Below, one piece after another: positions 41,830-49,895 of a stretch of 64,000 nucleotides of DNA. The notes beneath the pieces were generated by a model. That model ran no database searches, was not told where the DNA came from, and saw only the letters and a program-made list of their open reading frames with translations. Source of the stretch: Pseudomonas sp. WN033 (GTDB taxonomy: Bacteria > Pseudomonadota > Gammaproteobacteria > Pseudomonadales > Pseudomonadaceae); contig NSKG01000014.1 in NCBI GenBank assembly GCA_002287035.1, positions 21,921-85,920 of the forward strand. Direction: 5' to 3'. Numbering within the stretch: position 1 is the first letter of the stretch; each line of letters begins with the position of its first letter. Both the position numbers and the translations under genes were made by a program.

Positions 41830-43551
41830 TCAGTCGCCTCTGGCCTGACCATCCAGCCTGGGGTCGGCGCCGCCGCGCCAGTGGCCGTTCAGTCGTTCTA
41901 TGCCATGCAGACCGCTGGTCATGGTTTCGACCCGAACCCGATGGCCAAGTTCTTCCAGCGGGCGTTGCAGTTGCTCCAGTGCGCTGCCGGCTTCCAGCTC
42001 GATGCCGCGTCCACGTTCGACCATGGCGGGCAAGGCAATTGCTTGCTGAATATCCATGTCCCAGTCGAGCACACCGATCAGGGTCTTGAGTACATGGCCA
42101 ATAATCCGGCTGCCACCGCGTGAGCCGATCACCAGGCGCGGTGCGCCGCTGGCGTCGAAGACGATGAATGGGGCCATGGAGCTGCGGGGGCGCTTGCCGG
42201 GGCCGACGGCGTTGGGATGTGGCTGGCCGTTCTGTGCGGGGCTGAAGCTGAAGTCGGTCAACTGGTTGTTGAGTATGAAGCCCTGGCTGAGCATGCGCGC
42301 GCCAAATGGCGCCTCGATGGAGCTGGTCAGAGCCAGCAAGTTGCCCTCGTCGTCGACGATGCTGATATGCGAGGTGCCGGAACCGCCGGGCTCGGGGCGG
42401 GCCCGAGCCTGTTCAAGCCAGGGTTGGACGCCAGGGGCTCCCGGTCTGACCTCGGCCAGGGCCTGTTGTGGGTCGATCAGGGCGGCGCGCTGGCGCAGGT
42501 AGTCGGCATCCAGCAGCGCCTGGACTGGAACGTTAACGAAGTCCGGGTCGCCGACATAGTGATTGCGGTCGGCGAAGGCCAGGCGGCTGGCTTCGGCGAT
42601 CAGATGCAGGGTTTCAGTCGCATCCGCTGGCATGTCGGGCAGCGGGAAGTGCTCAAGTATCCCCAGCGCCTGTAGCACGGCCAGACCGCCGGAGGAGGGT
42701 GGTGGAGCACCACACAGGGTCCATTGCCGATAACGACCGCACAGCGGGGCGCGTTCGATTACCTGATAGGTGGCCAGATCCTGGATGGTCAGATCGGCGC
42801 GCCCCCAGGCTCGGCGCTCTAGGCGCTCGACGATCTGTTCGGCGATGGCTCCCTGATAAAAGGCGTGCGGCCCGTGTTCGGCCAGCTGGCGCAGGGTGGC
42901 CGCCAGTTCTGGGTTGCGCAGGTGAGGAGGCTCGCTTTGGATCTGGGAGCGAAAATGGGAGCGGGTATCGGCAAACAGCCGTAATGACCAGTCGTCGTTG
43001 ATCTGCTGGCGCAAGCGTGGCGGCATCGGCACGCCGGTCTCGGCCAGCTCGATGGCCGGCTGCAGCAGTTCGGCCCAGGGTAGCCGGCCATGGCGGGCAT
43101 GAGCCTCGCCCAGCAGGGCGACCAGTCCGGGGACGCCAACGGCTTCAGGGCTGGGTATGGCCAGTGCCAGCGGCAACGGGATGCCCAGGCGCTGAAAGCG
43201 TTCCGGGGTGGCGGCCAGCGGTGCGGTTTCACGGCCATCGTAGAACCGGGTGGTGGCGCTGGCAGGCTCGTGCAGCAGCAGAAAGCCACCGCCGCCGATG
43301 CCGGTCTCAGGGGCTTCGATAAAGCCGAGTACCATGCTGACCGTCACCGCGGCATCGACCGCATGACCGCCGCGGCGCAGAACCTCAAGTCCGGCCTCGA
43401 CCGCCAATGGGTGGGCGGCTGAGACCATAAAGCGTTCGGCGCTGCGCTCGCTCTCGGTTTGTCTTGATGGCTGAGGGCTGACCGGGTCGACGGGGCTGCA
43501 GCCGCCCAGGATCAGCAGCAGGGCCAGTCCGGGTAAAAACGCTCGACTCAT
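41830..43551 (-). CDS. ggt: gamma-glutamyltranspeptidase, lipoprotein-anchored
   Basis: The 573-residue precursor of an Ntn hydrolase transfers or hydrolyses gamma-glutamyl groups, for example of glutathione. A lipoprotein signal (MSRAFLPGLALLLILGGC) anchors it to the envelope. The large-subunit part begins SAAHPLAVEAGLEVLRRGGH. Self-cleavage is expected before the Thr of GSGTSHISIVD (about residue 393), which then becomes the nucleophile. Later GSRGGSRIIGHVL matches the small subunit. The open frame continues upstream of ATG 43551 without similarity, so that ATG is the likely start despite a weak ribosome site. It leads the amidoligase operon. Confidence 0.9.
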   Translation of the reverse strand: MSRAFLPGLALLLILGGCSPVDPVSPQPSRQTESERSAERFMVSAAHPLAVEAGLEVLRRGGHAVDAAVTVSMVLGFIEAPETGIGGGGFLLLHEPASATTRFYDGRETAPLAATPERFQRLGIPLPLALAIPSPEAVGVPGLVALLGEAHARHGRLPWAELLQPAIELAETGVPMPPRLRQQINDDWSLRLFADTRSHFRSQIQSEPPHLRNPELAATLRQLAEHGPHAFYQGAIAEQIVERLERRAWGRADLTIQDLATYQVIERAPLCGRYRQWTLCGAPPPSSGGLAVLQALGILEHFPLPDMPADATETLHLIAEASRLAFADRNHYVGDPDFVNVPVQALLDADYLRQRAALIDPQQALAEVRPGAPGVQPWLEQARARPEPGGSGTSHISIVDDEGNLLALTSSIEAPFGARMLSQGFILNNQLTDFSFSPAQNGQPHPNAVGPGKRPRSSMAPFIVFDASGAPRLVIGSRGGSRIIGHVLKTLIGVLDWDMDIQQAIALPAMVERGRGIELEAGSALEQLQRPLEELGHRVRVETMTSGLHGIERLNGHWRGGADPRLDGQARGD

Positions 43552-43669
43552 GGCTGATAGGCTAGCCGTCAATAACGAACAGGTCCAATATCTGCGAGTT
43601 GGTGTAGAATCTCGGGCTTTCTCCCTATTTGATTCTCTTTTCACATCCATGTTGGGGTGATTTACAACC

Positions 43670-43855
43670 ATGAGCAAACTCTCGGAATTCCGTGCGGCGG
43701 AACGCAAGCTGGCCCAGCAGCTGGCCCAGCTGGAAGCCATGAAGCAGGATGCGGGTTTGAAGCAGGAACTGGCTTTCAACGATGAACTCAAGGCTCTTAT
43801 GAAAGCCTATGGCATGTCCGCGCGCGACGTGCTGGAGATTCTGCGCGCGTCCTGA
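43670..43855 (+). CDS. MvaT/MvaU-like small protein lacking the DNA-binding domain
   Basis: This 61-residue protein begins MSKLSEFRAAERKLAQQLAQ and runs through AMKQDAGLKQEL, KALMKAYGMSARDVLEIL, matching the N-terminal oligomerisation part of MvaU/MvaT, the xenogeneic silencers of pseudomonads. It stops at RAS, where the linker and the C-terminal AT-rich-DNA-binding domain should follow. I find no such domain in any frame downstream, so this is a naturally short form. By analogy with truncated H-NS proteins it may form mixed oligomers and weaken silencing; that is inference. It is monocistronic, with GGGGTGA upstream. Confidence 0.8.
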   Translation: MSKLSEFRAAERKLAQQLAQLEAMKQDAGLKQELAFNDELKALMKAYGMSARDVLEILRAS

Positions 43856-44238
43856 TCTGCGATAGCTTTATCTGTTTTATCGGCAAACCAACCTGTTGTG
43901 TTGTTAAGGCAGGACGGCGTAGCTATGTCTTGTGCCAGAGCCGTGAATGAATTTGGCTATACTGGATATCAACAGCGTCGATTGGCTTTGAATTTCGGCG
44001 CTCTGCTTGATTATCAAAAAGGCCTTGATTTCCCTTGATTACGTTTCTCGGGTTATCATTGCGCGCTGATTGAAAAAAATTATCAAAATGCGACGCTAGG
44101 AAAACACCATGGCTTTGGCCTGGATATCCCGAAGTCTGCACCTCAATGCCCGTATGGGCGCTCAGGGCATCGCCGTTTGGCGATGCTGCGTTGTTTGTGT
44201 GTGCCTGTGTGGCCACGGACCTCAATGGAGTAATTCAG
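43856..44238. other. 383-bp non-coding stretch between the MvaU-like and BCCT genes
   Basis: I see no gene here. The stretch is more A/T-rich than its surroundings and includes several short inverted repeats (ATCAA...TTGAT near 44014). Its most evident structure is the perfect hairpin GCATCGCC-GTTT-GGCGATGC at 44167-44186, 53 bp before the BCCT start, followed by TGCGTTGTTTG. It probably lies in the BCCT leader and could act as an attenuator. Confidence 0.45.
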
Positions 44239-45909
44239 ATGGGAAGCCAACCCTTGAATGAAACCGCCGCTGTGAACGAGACGCCCAGTCTCGATGGCAT
44301 TCCGGCCCCGAGCGGGGATGCCAATCTGATCGACACCGACTATGTGGTGGGTCAGGACAACTTCTCCGGCAAGATCACTATCCCGCTCGATATCCACGGC
44401 AAGGTCTTTCTGATCTCGGCCCTGACGGTGCTGCTGTTCGTGGTTTTGACGCTGGCTTTGCAAAGCGAAGCGGCAGAATTGTTTACCAGCCTGCGTGGCT
44501 GGCTGACCAGCAAGCTGGCCTGGTTCTTCCTGGGCGCGGCGAACATTTTCGTGATCCTGTGTCTGGCGCTGATTGTTTCACCGCTGGGCAAGGTGCGTCT
44601 GGGTGGGCTGGATGCGCGACCGGATTACTCTTACCTGGGCTGGTTCTCGATGCTGTTTGCCGCCGGCATGGGCATTGGCCTGATGTTCTATGGCGTATCC
44701 GAGCCGATGTCGCATTACTCGGCTGCCGTTGGTGGGGTGTCAGTCGACGCTGATGGACTGCGTAGCGACTGGGCACCACTGGCGGCTGCGGCCGGCGATA
44801 GTGAAGAGGCCCTAAGGCTTGGTATGGCGGCGACTATCTTCCACTGGGGCCTACACCCCTGGGCAATTTATGCGGTGGTGGCGCTGGCGCTGGCGTTGTT
44901 CTCGTTCAACAAGGGTTTGCCGCTGAGCGTGCGCTCAATCTTTTACCCGGTGCTGGGTGAGCGGGTCTGGGGCTGGCCTGGTCATGTGGTAGATATTCTT
45001 GCGGTATTTGCCACGCTGTTTGGTCTGGTCACCTCGCTGGGACTGGGCGCCCAGCAGGCGGCGGCGGGTCTGAGTCATCTGTTCGGTATTCCGAGCGGTG
45101 ATCTGACCATGGTGTTGCTGATCATCGGCATCACAGCGATAGCATTGCTCTCGGTATTGGCTGGCCTGGAAAAAGGCGTGCAGCGGCTGTCGAAAATCAA
45201 TATGGGGCTGGCGGTGCTGTTGCTGCTGTTCGTGATTGTGGTGGGGCCGACCCTGGCGATTCTGAGTGGGTTCTTCAGCAACCTCGGGGCCTATCTGGTC
45301 AATCTGCCGGCGCTGTCCAACCCGATTGGGCGTGAGGATGCCAACTTCAGTCAGGGCTGGACTGCCTTCTACTGGGCCTGGTGGATCAGCTGGTCGCCGT
45401 TTGTCGGTATGTTCATCGCCCGGGTCAGCCGTGGCCGGACCGTGCGCGAGTTTTTGATTGCCGTGCTGCTGGTACCGTCGCTGGTGTCGGTCCTGTGGAT
45501 GACTGCCTTTGGCGGCACGGCGATCAGCCAGTTGCTGGGCGATGGTTTCACTGGCGTGCAGGAGGCAGCGTTGGAGCTGCAGTTGTTCGCCATGCTCAGT
45601 CAGTTGCCACTTACCGAGTTGACCTCGTTTGTCGGTATCGTGCTGGTCATTGTGTTTTTCATCACCTCGTCCGATTCCGGTTCGCTGGTGATCGATACCA
45701 TCACCGCTGGTGGCAAGGTCAATGCGCCGGTGCCGCAACGGGTGTTCTGGGTGGTGATTGAGGGTGTCCTGGCCATAGCCCTGCTGCTGGGCGGCGGTCT
45801 GGTGGCGTTGCAGGCGATGGCGGTATCCACCGGTCTGCCGTTTACCCTGGTGCTGCTGGTTGGCTGTATTGCCATTATCAAGGGGCTGTTGAGCGAGCCA
45901 AGACGCTGA
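44239..45909 (+). CDS. BCCT-family betaine/choline/carnitine transporter
   Basis: This 556-residue membrane protein has 12 predicted segments and the BCCT signature FYWAWWISWSPFVGMFIAR, plus MGIGLMFYGVSEP and IFHWGLHPWAIYA. The family imports quaternary ammonium compounds such as glycine betaine or choline with Na+ or H+. There is no long C-terminal osmosensory tail as in BetT, so it may be a constitutive or sodium-coupled member. ATG 44239 has TGGAG 8 nt upstream; an upstream in-frame start at 44146 lies in the leader hairpin region and is unlikely. It is monocistronic, ended by the terminator at 45916. Confidence 0.88.
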   Translation: MGSQPLNETAAVNETPSLDGIPAPSGDANLIDTDYVVGQDNFSGKITIPLDIHGKVFLISALTVLLFVVLTLALQSEAAELFTSLRGWLTSKLAWFFLGAANIFVILCLALIVSPLGKVRLGGLDARPDYSYLGWFSMLFAAGMGIGLMFYGVSEPMSHYSAAVGGVSVDADGLRSDWAPLAAAAGDSEEALRLGMAATIFHWGLHPWAIYAVVALALALFSFNKGLPLSVRSIFYPVLGERVWGWPGHVVDILAVFATLFGLVTSLGLGAQQAAAGLSHLFGIPSGDLTMVLLIIGITAIALLSVLAGLEKGVQRLSKINMGLAVLLLLFVIVVGPTLAILSGFFSNLGAYLVNLPALSNPIGREDANFSQGWTAFYWAWWISWSPFVGMFIARVSRGRTVREFLIAVLLVPSLVSVLWMTAFGGTAISQLLGDGFTGVQEAALELQLFAMLSQLPLTELTSFVGIVLVIVFFITSSDSGSLVIDTITAGGKVNAPVPQRVFWVVIEGVLAIALLLGGGLVALQAMAVSTGLPFTLVLLVGCIAIIKGLLSEPRR

Positions 45910-45915
45910 CGGTCG

Positions 45916-45942
45916 CCCACGCCCTGCTGGACAGGGCGTGGG
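45916..45942. terminator. hairpin terminator between convergent genes
   Basis: CCCACGCCCTG (45916-45926) and CAGGGCGTGGG (45932-45942) form a perfect 11-bp stem with a 5-nt loop between the BCCT stop (45909) and the exonuclease stop (45954). No long T-tract follows. Confidence 0.65.
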
Positions 45943-45953
45943 TGAGGGGCTTC

Positions 45954-46664
45954 TTAGCACCAAAACCGGCTGACCGGCAGCTGCGGGTCGAAATGGGTGG
46001 CTATCTGGGCCTGAAACAGTTCGGCGGTAGCGATAGCATCGGTCAGGGCGTGGTGGGACTGATACAGCGGTAGCGCATAGCGGCTGCGGCTGTCGGCCAG
46101 GCGGATCGAAATCGGCTGTTTGCCCAGCAGGCGCAGCAGCCAGCCGGGTTGGCGCTGTGGGTGCAGCTCGGCTTCGATGGCCATGGTATCAATCAGCGGA
46201 AACTGCCAGCTCTCTCCCAGTTCACGACGCAGGGCCTGATCCAGAAATCCGCGCTCGATGGGGCGGTAGTGCACCACCACCAGTTTGCCGGTCAGGCGTT
46301 CCAGTAACTCGCTCAATACCGTCCTTAGCGGCGGCGCCTGCTCGATTTCCGAGTGGGTGATGCGATGAAAGGCAATCGATTCGGGATGTAGCGAAGTGCT
46401 GGGGCGCACCACCTGGTACCAGCTCTGGCTGCAACGGATTCGCTGCAGGTCGAAGGGCACAAGACCCAGACTGACGATAGCGTGGCGCTTGGGGTCGAGG
46501 CCGGTGGTTTCGATGTCCAGGGCGACCATCGGCACTTGTTCCAGCGGGCAGTCGGCGGCCGGGCAGCCGGCCCGATAGAAAGTGGCCAGGCGTGGGTCGC
46601 GACTGCTGGCGGCCAGGTTGGCCAGGCGCCTGGGCCAGTCGAGCAACTGTTCATGCTCACTCAT
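45954..46664 (-). CDS. DEDDh 3'-5' exonuclease (DnaQ/DNA Pol III epsilon-like)
   Basis: This 236-residue exonuclease-fold protein has the ExoI motif ALDIETTGLDP, an ExoII region with VVVHYRPIERGFLDQAL and the ExoIII motif HHALTDAIATAELF, giving the DEDDh set. It is separate from the true DnaQ and is typically paired with the cNMP/CBS/DUF294 protein encoded upstream, with which it overlaps by 4 bp. In other bacteria this pair often sits near small-solute transporters and is thought to work in nucleotide signalling. Its substrate is unknown. Confidence 0.88.
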   Translation of the reverse strand: MSEHEQLLDWPRRLANLAASSRDPRLATFYRAGCPAADCPLEQVPMVALDIETTGLDPKRHAIVSLGLVPFDLQRIRCSQSWYQVVRPSTSLHPESIAFHRITHSEIEQAPPLRTVLSELLERLTGKLVVVHYRPIERGFLDQALRRELGESWQFPLIDTMAIEAELHPQRQPGWLLRLLGKQPISIRLADSRSRYALPLYQSHHALTDAIATAELFQAQIATHFDPQLPVSRFWC

Positions 46665-48577
46665 AGTGGCCGTGTCGCCTGTAGTGCCGGGTAGCGGAAG
46701 CGGAGGAATTTCTGGGCGTTGCTCAGCACCTGGAAAGCCTCCTTGAGGCTGTGGCGTTCGGCGGTGGAGACTTTCTCCGGTTCAATGTTGTTGTCCGGCT
46801 CGCGTCCGGCTTCGATATCCATGGCCTGATGGCGGATGCGCACGATCGACAGGAACTCCAGGGCGTAACGCAGTTTATCGAGCGCTTCCGGTGGCATCAG
46901 TTTGGTCGCGGCGATGGCGTCCAGACGCTCGAACGAGTTCTGCGCCTTCGAGCCGCAGGCCAGCGCATGGACCCGGATCAGGTCGGTCAAGGGTGCGGTA
47001 CCCCGGCGCTTGAGGTTGATGATGTTGTTCTGCTCGCCATCCTTTTCCATCACGAAAGTCCGAAACAGGCCCAGCGGCGGTGTGCGGTTCAGGGCGTTGC
47101 GGGCCATCAGGGCAATGAACGGCTCGTTGCGACTGGCCTTTTCGGCAATCAGGTCCTTGAGCTGTTCGGCCAGTTCTGCCTCGCCCCAGACGCTGTCCAG
47201 ATCGAAGAAGATGTTGCTGTTGAGCAGGGTCTGTGGGTTAGGGCGCTCGATCCAGTCGCTGAAATACTGTTTCCATACCGCCAGCGGCTGACGCCATTTG
47301 GGGTTGGTGGCCATGATGCCGCCCTTGCAGTAGCTGTAACCACAGGCGGCCAGACCATCGCTGACGAACGTGGCGAGTTTGAGAAAGTAGTCGTCATGCT
47401 CGGCTGGATCAAAACGGTCATCAAGAATCAGGGCGTTGTCCTGGTCGGTGACCACCAGTTGCTCGTCGCGGGCCATTGAGCCGAGGGCGAGGAAGCAGTA
47501 AGGCACTGGCGGCGGACCAAGCTGATCCTCGGCCAGCTCAACCAGGCGCTGAATGAAACCGCGACCGATGCTCGACATGGCGCAGCCGATCATGTGGGCG
47601 TTGGCCTCGTCACCGACCATTCGCACGAAGGTGGCGCGCACATCCGGCAGCAGGTTTTGCAGTTCGTCGACCGATTGCTTGTTGAAGATGTTGCTGACCA
47701 GGTACAGGCTGCTCTGCGATTCGTAGCGAATGATGTCCGATAGATTGATCACTCCGATCGGCCGGCGCCGGTGCAGGATCGGCAGGTGGTGGATGTTGTT
47801 GCGCAGCATGCACAACATGGCCTCGAACACTGAATCGTCGGCTTGTACCGTGATCGGGTTGGGCGACATGACCGCACTCAGCGGGGTTTCCGGTGGCAGG
47901 GCTTCGGCCACTACCCGGGTGCGAAAGTCGCGGTCGGTGAGAATGCCGACCATCACCTGATGCTGCTGATCGGCCACCGGCACCCGCTCGGGGTCTGGCC
48001 AGCCGGCCTCCGGGTCGACCACCACCAGTGAAGATACCGATTGCTCGGTCATCAGTTGCGCGGCCTGGCGGATGCTGGCATTGCGCGACAGGGTAACCGG
48101 TAGCCGGTTGATCAGCTTGCGAACCTTGACCTTCATCAGTTCGCTGGCCTTGCCCTGCAACGCCACCGCCGACTTAAGCCGTGATTCGCCTTCCAGTTCG
48201 ACGAAGTCGGAGAAGTTGTCGAACTGCTCGCACAGTTCGCGGAACAGTCGGTCGGGGATAAAGTAGATCAGGGTGTCTTCGATCGCACGTACCGGATAGC
48301 GGACCCGGTGACCACGCAGCAGGCCGAAGTGGCCGAAGAAGTCACCCTCGCCCAGGCGGTTATAGAGTTCACCGTTGCGCCGGTGTACCTCGACCGCGCC
48401 GCTGCGAATGAAATACAGGTCGTGAATGCTCTGGTCGTAGACCAGAATATCGCTATCAGCCTTGAAGTAGCCGATCTCGACCTGGCGCGCGATTTCGTCA
48501 AGGGTGTCGGATGGCAGTTCATCGAACGGAGGGAAACGGCTGATGTGGTCGCGGATCTCGATCAGTTCAACCTGCAT
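46661..48577 (-). CDS. cNMP-binding/CBS/DUF294 putative nucleotidyltransferase
   Basis: This 638-residue protein has four parts in order: a cyclic-nucleotide-binding domain (about 20-135, GEGDFFGHFGLLRG), two CBS domains (about 155-300, ILTDRDFRTRVV and GVINLSDIIRY), a DUF294 nucleotidyltransferase domain with GSMARDEQ and an aspartate cluster TDQDN (about 365-390), and a helical C-terminal domain. It resembles the GlnD-like signal-sensing uridylyltransferases, but its target is unknown. ATG 48577 follows GGGAGAA; a far longer open frame upstream is antisense to the sirtuin gene and not credible. Confidence 0.9.
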   Translation of the reverse strand: MQVELIEIRDHISRFPPFDELPSDTLDEIARQVEIGYFKADSDILVYDQSIHDLYFIRSGAVEVHRRNGELYNRLGEGDFFGHFGLLRGHRVRYPVRAIEDTLIYFIPDRLFRELCEQFDNFSDFVELEGESRLKSAVALQGKASELMKVKVRKLINRLPVTLSRNASIRQAAQLMTEQSVSSLVVVDPEAGWPDPERVPVADQQHQVMVGILTDRDFRTRVVAEALPPETPLSAVMSPNPITVQADDSVFEAMLCMLRNNIHHLPILHRRRPIGVINLSDIIRYESQSSLYLVSNIFNKQSVDELQNLLPDVRATFVRMVGDEANAHMIGCAMSSIGRGFIQRLVELAEDQLGPPPVPYCFLALGSMARDEQLVVTDQDNALILDDRFDPAEHDDYFLKLATFVSDGLAACGYSYCKGGIMATNPKWRQPLAVWKQYFSDWIERPNPQTLLNSNIFFDLDSVWGEAELAEQLKDLIAEKASRNEPFIALMARNALNRTPPLGLFRTFVMEKDGEQNNIINLKRRGTAPLTDLIRVHALACGSKAQNSFERLDAIAATKLMPPEALDKLRYALEFLSIVRIRHQAMDIEAGREPDNNIEPEKVSTAERHSLKEAFQVLSNAQKFLRFRYPALQATRPL

Positions 48578-48667
48578 GGGTTCTCCCGGCAGCTCTGCGG
48601 TATGCTCGTACAGTGTAATGGTTATTGGTCGTCGGCTTAAACCGGCCAGTTGCGAGGTGAACGGATG

Positions 48668-49441
48668 ATGGGGCAGGCAATGGACCCGGATTGGCTGGTG
48701 GCCATGCGGCGGGTGCGCCGAGCGGTGGTGTTCACCGGAGCCGGAGTTTCGGCTGAAAGTGGGATCGCAACCTTTCGAGATGCGTTGAGCGGACTGTGGG
48801 CGCGTTACGATCCAGCCAGCATGGCTACGGCCGAGGCCTTTGCCGCTGAGCCGGATCTGGTCTGGGGCTGGTACCAGTGGCGCCTGCGACAGGTCGCCGA
48901 GGCCCAGCCCAACCCGGCCCATCGGGCGATTGCAGCACTGGCGACGCGGGTCGAGCAGTTGACGGTGGTGACCCAGAATGTCGATGACCTGCATGAGCGG
49001 GCCGGCAGCCGTGACGTTATTCATCTGCATGGCAGCCTCAGTGCCACCCGCTGCTTCGATTGCGCCCGGCCCCATCAGTTGCCGAATGATGTGCTGGCCG
49101 AGGTGGCGGAAGGGCAGCGGGTCAGTCCGCCGCAGTGCGGGTTCTGTGGCGGCTGGATTCGTCCCGGGGTGGTGTGGTTTGGCGAGATGTTGCCGGACGG
49201 TGCCTTCGAGCAGGCGCTGGAGGCTGCTGGCAAATGTGACCTGCTGCTTGCGGTTGGCACTTCCGGGCAGGTCTATCCGGCGGCTCATATTCCCCAGCAC
49301 GCTCTGGCATCCGGTGCCTGGCTGGTGCACGTCAACCCTGACCCAATCGCGCCGCGGGCCGAGCGCGAGCGGGCGCTACAGGGGCCGGCCGGGCACTGGC
49401 TGCCGCAATTACTGGAGCTGATTGGGGATGTGGATGATTGA
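48668..49441 (+). CDS. NAD-dependent protein deacylase (SIRT5/CobB-like sirtuin)
   Basis: This 257-residue Sir2-family enzyme removes acyl groups from lysines using NAD. It shows the NAD motif FTGAGVSAESGIATFRD, the catalytic region TQNVDDLHERAG with IHLHGS, and a four-cysteine zinc site (CFDC ... CGFC). A Tyr-x-x-Arg pair in YQWR marks the SIRT5-like class that prefers succinyl or malonyl lysine. GAGGTGA lies 7 nt before ATG 48668 and 4 nt before ATG 48665; the first is more likely the start. Its end overlaps the following GNAT gene by 8 bp. Confidence 0.9.
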   Translation: MGQAMDPDWLVAMRRVRRAVVFTGAGVSAESGIATFRDALSGLWARYDPASMATAEAFAAEPDLVWGWYQWRLRQVAEAQPNPAHRAIAALATRVEQLTVVTQNVDDLHERAGSRDVIHLHGSLSATRCFDCARPHQLPNDVLAEVAEGQRVSPPQCGFCGGWIRPGVVWFGEMLPDGAFEQALEAAGKCDLLLAVGTSGQVYPAAHIPQHALASGAWLVHVNPDPIAPRAERERALQGPAGHWLPQLLELIGDVDD

Positions 49442-49895
49442 ATTGCACTGGTTGCGCGAGCATATGCAGCACTGCCCGACGCTGGCCGCTTGGCTGCATG
49501 CACAGTTTGATTATGAGTTTGCCAGCCAGAGCCTGGCGGACTGGCAGCAGGAGTTCGCCGCCGGCCAGCTTAATGGTGATTGGCCGGCACTGGTGGCGCT
49601 TGATGGCGAGCAGTTGCTGGGTGGTGCGGCCCTGGCGCGGGATGATCTGCCCGAGCGACCAGAACTGGGGCCCTGGCTGGCGTGTGTGTACGTGCAGCCC
49701 CAGGCTCGTGGTCAGGGCCTGGCTGAACGGCTGATCGAGGCGATCATGGTCGAGGCGCGCCGCCAGGGCTATCAACGGATTTACCTGCACACCCATGACC
49801 GGCGCGACTATTACGCCCGGCGCGGCTGGCAGGTTATGGAGCAATTTCAGGCCTGGCGGGGCGACAACTGGTTGATGCAGCGTGAATTATTCTGA
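49434..49895 (+). CDS. GNAT-family N-acetyltransferase
   Basis: This 153-residue acetyltransferase has motif A VQPQARGQGLAERLI and the motif B region IYLHTHDRRDYYARRGW. ATG 49434 and ATG 49428 are both possible starts, and both lie inside the sirtuin gene. Translation is therefore coupled to a lysine deacylase, which suggests a reversible acylation pair or shared expression; the target is unknown. The 3' end overlaps the next gene by 14 bp. Confidence 0.85.
   Translation: MIELHWLREHMQHCPTLAAWLHAQFDYEFASQSLADWQQEFAAGQLNGDWPALVALDGEQLLGGAALARDDLPERPELGPWLACVYVQPQARGQGLAERLIEAIMVEARRQGYQRIYLHTHDRRDYYARRGWQVMEQFQAWRGDNWLMQRELF

Noticed and set aside
43346..44413. A frameshifted remainder of an MvaU DNA-binding domain around the 61-codon gene
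   Set aside because: None of the frames downstream of 43855 shows the expected basic, aromatic and glycine pattern of that domain, so a recent frameshift is not supported.
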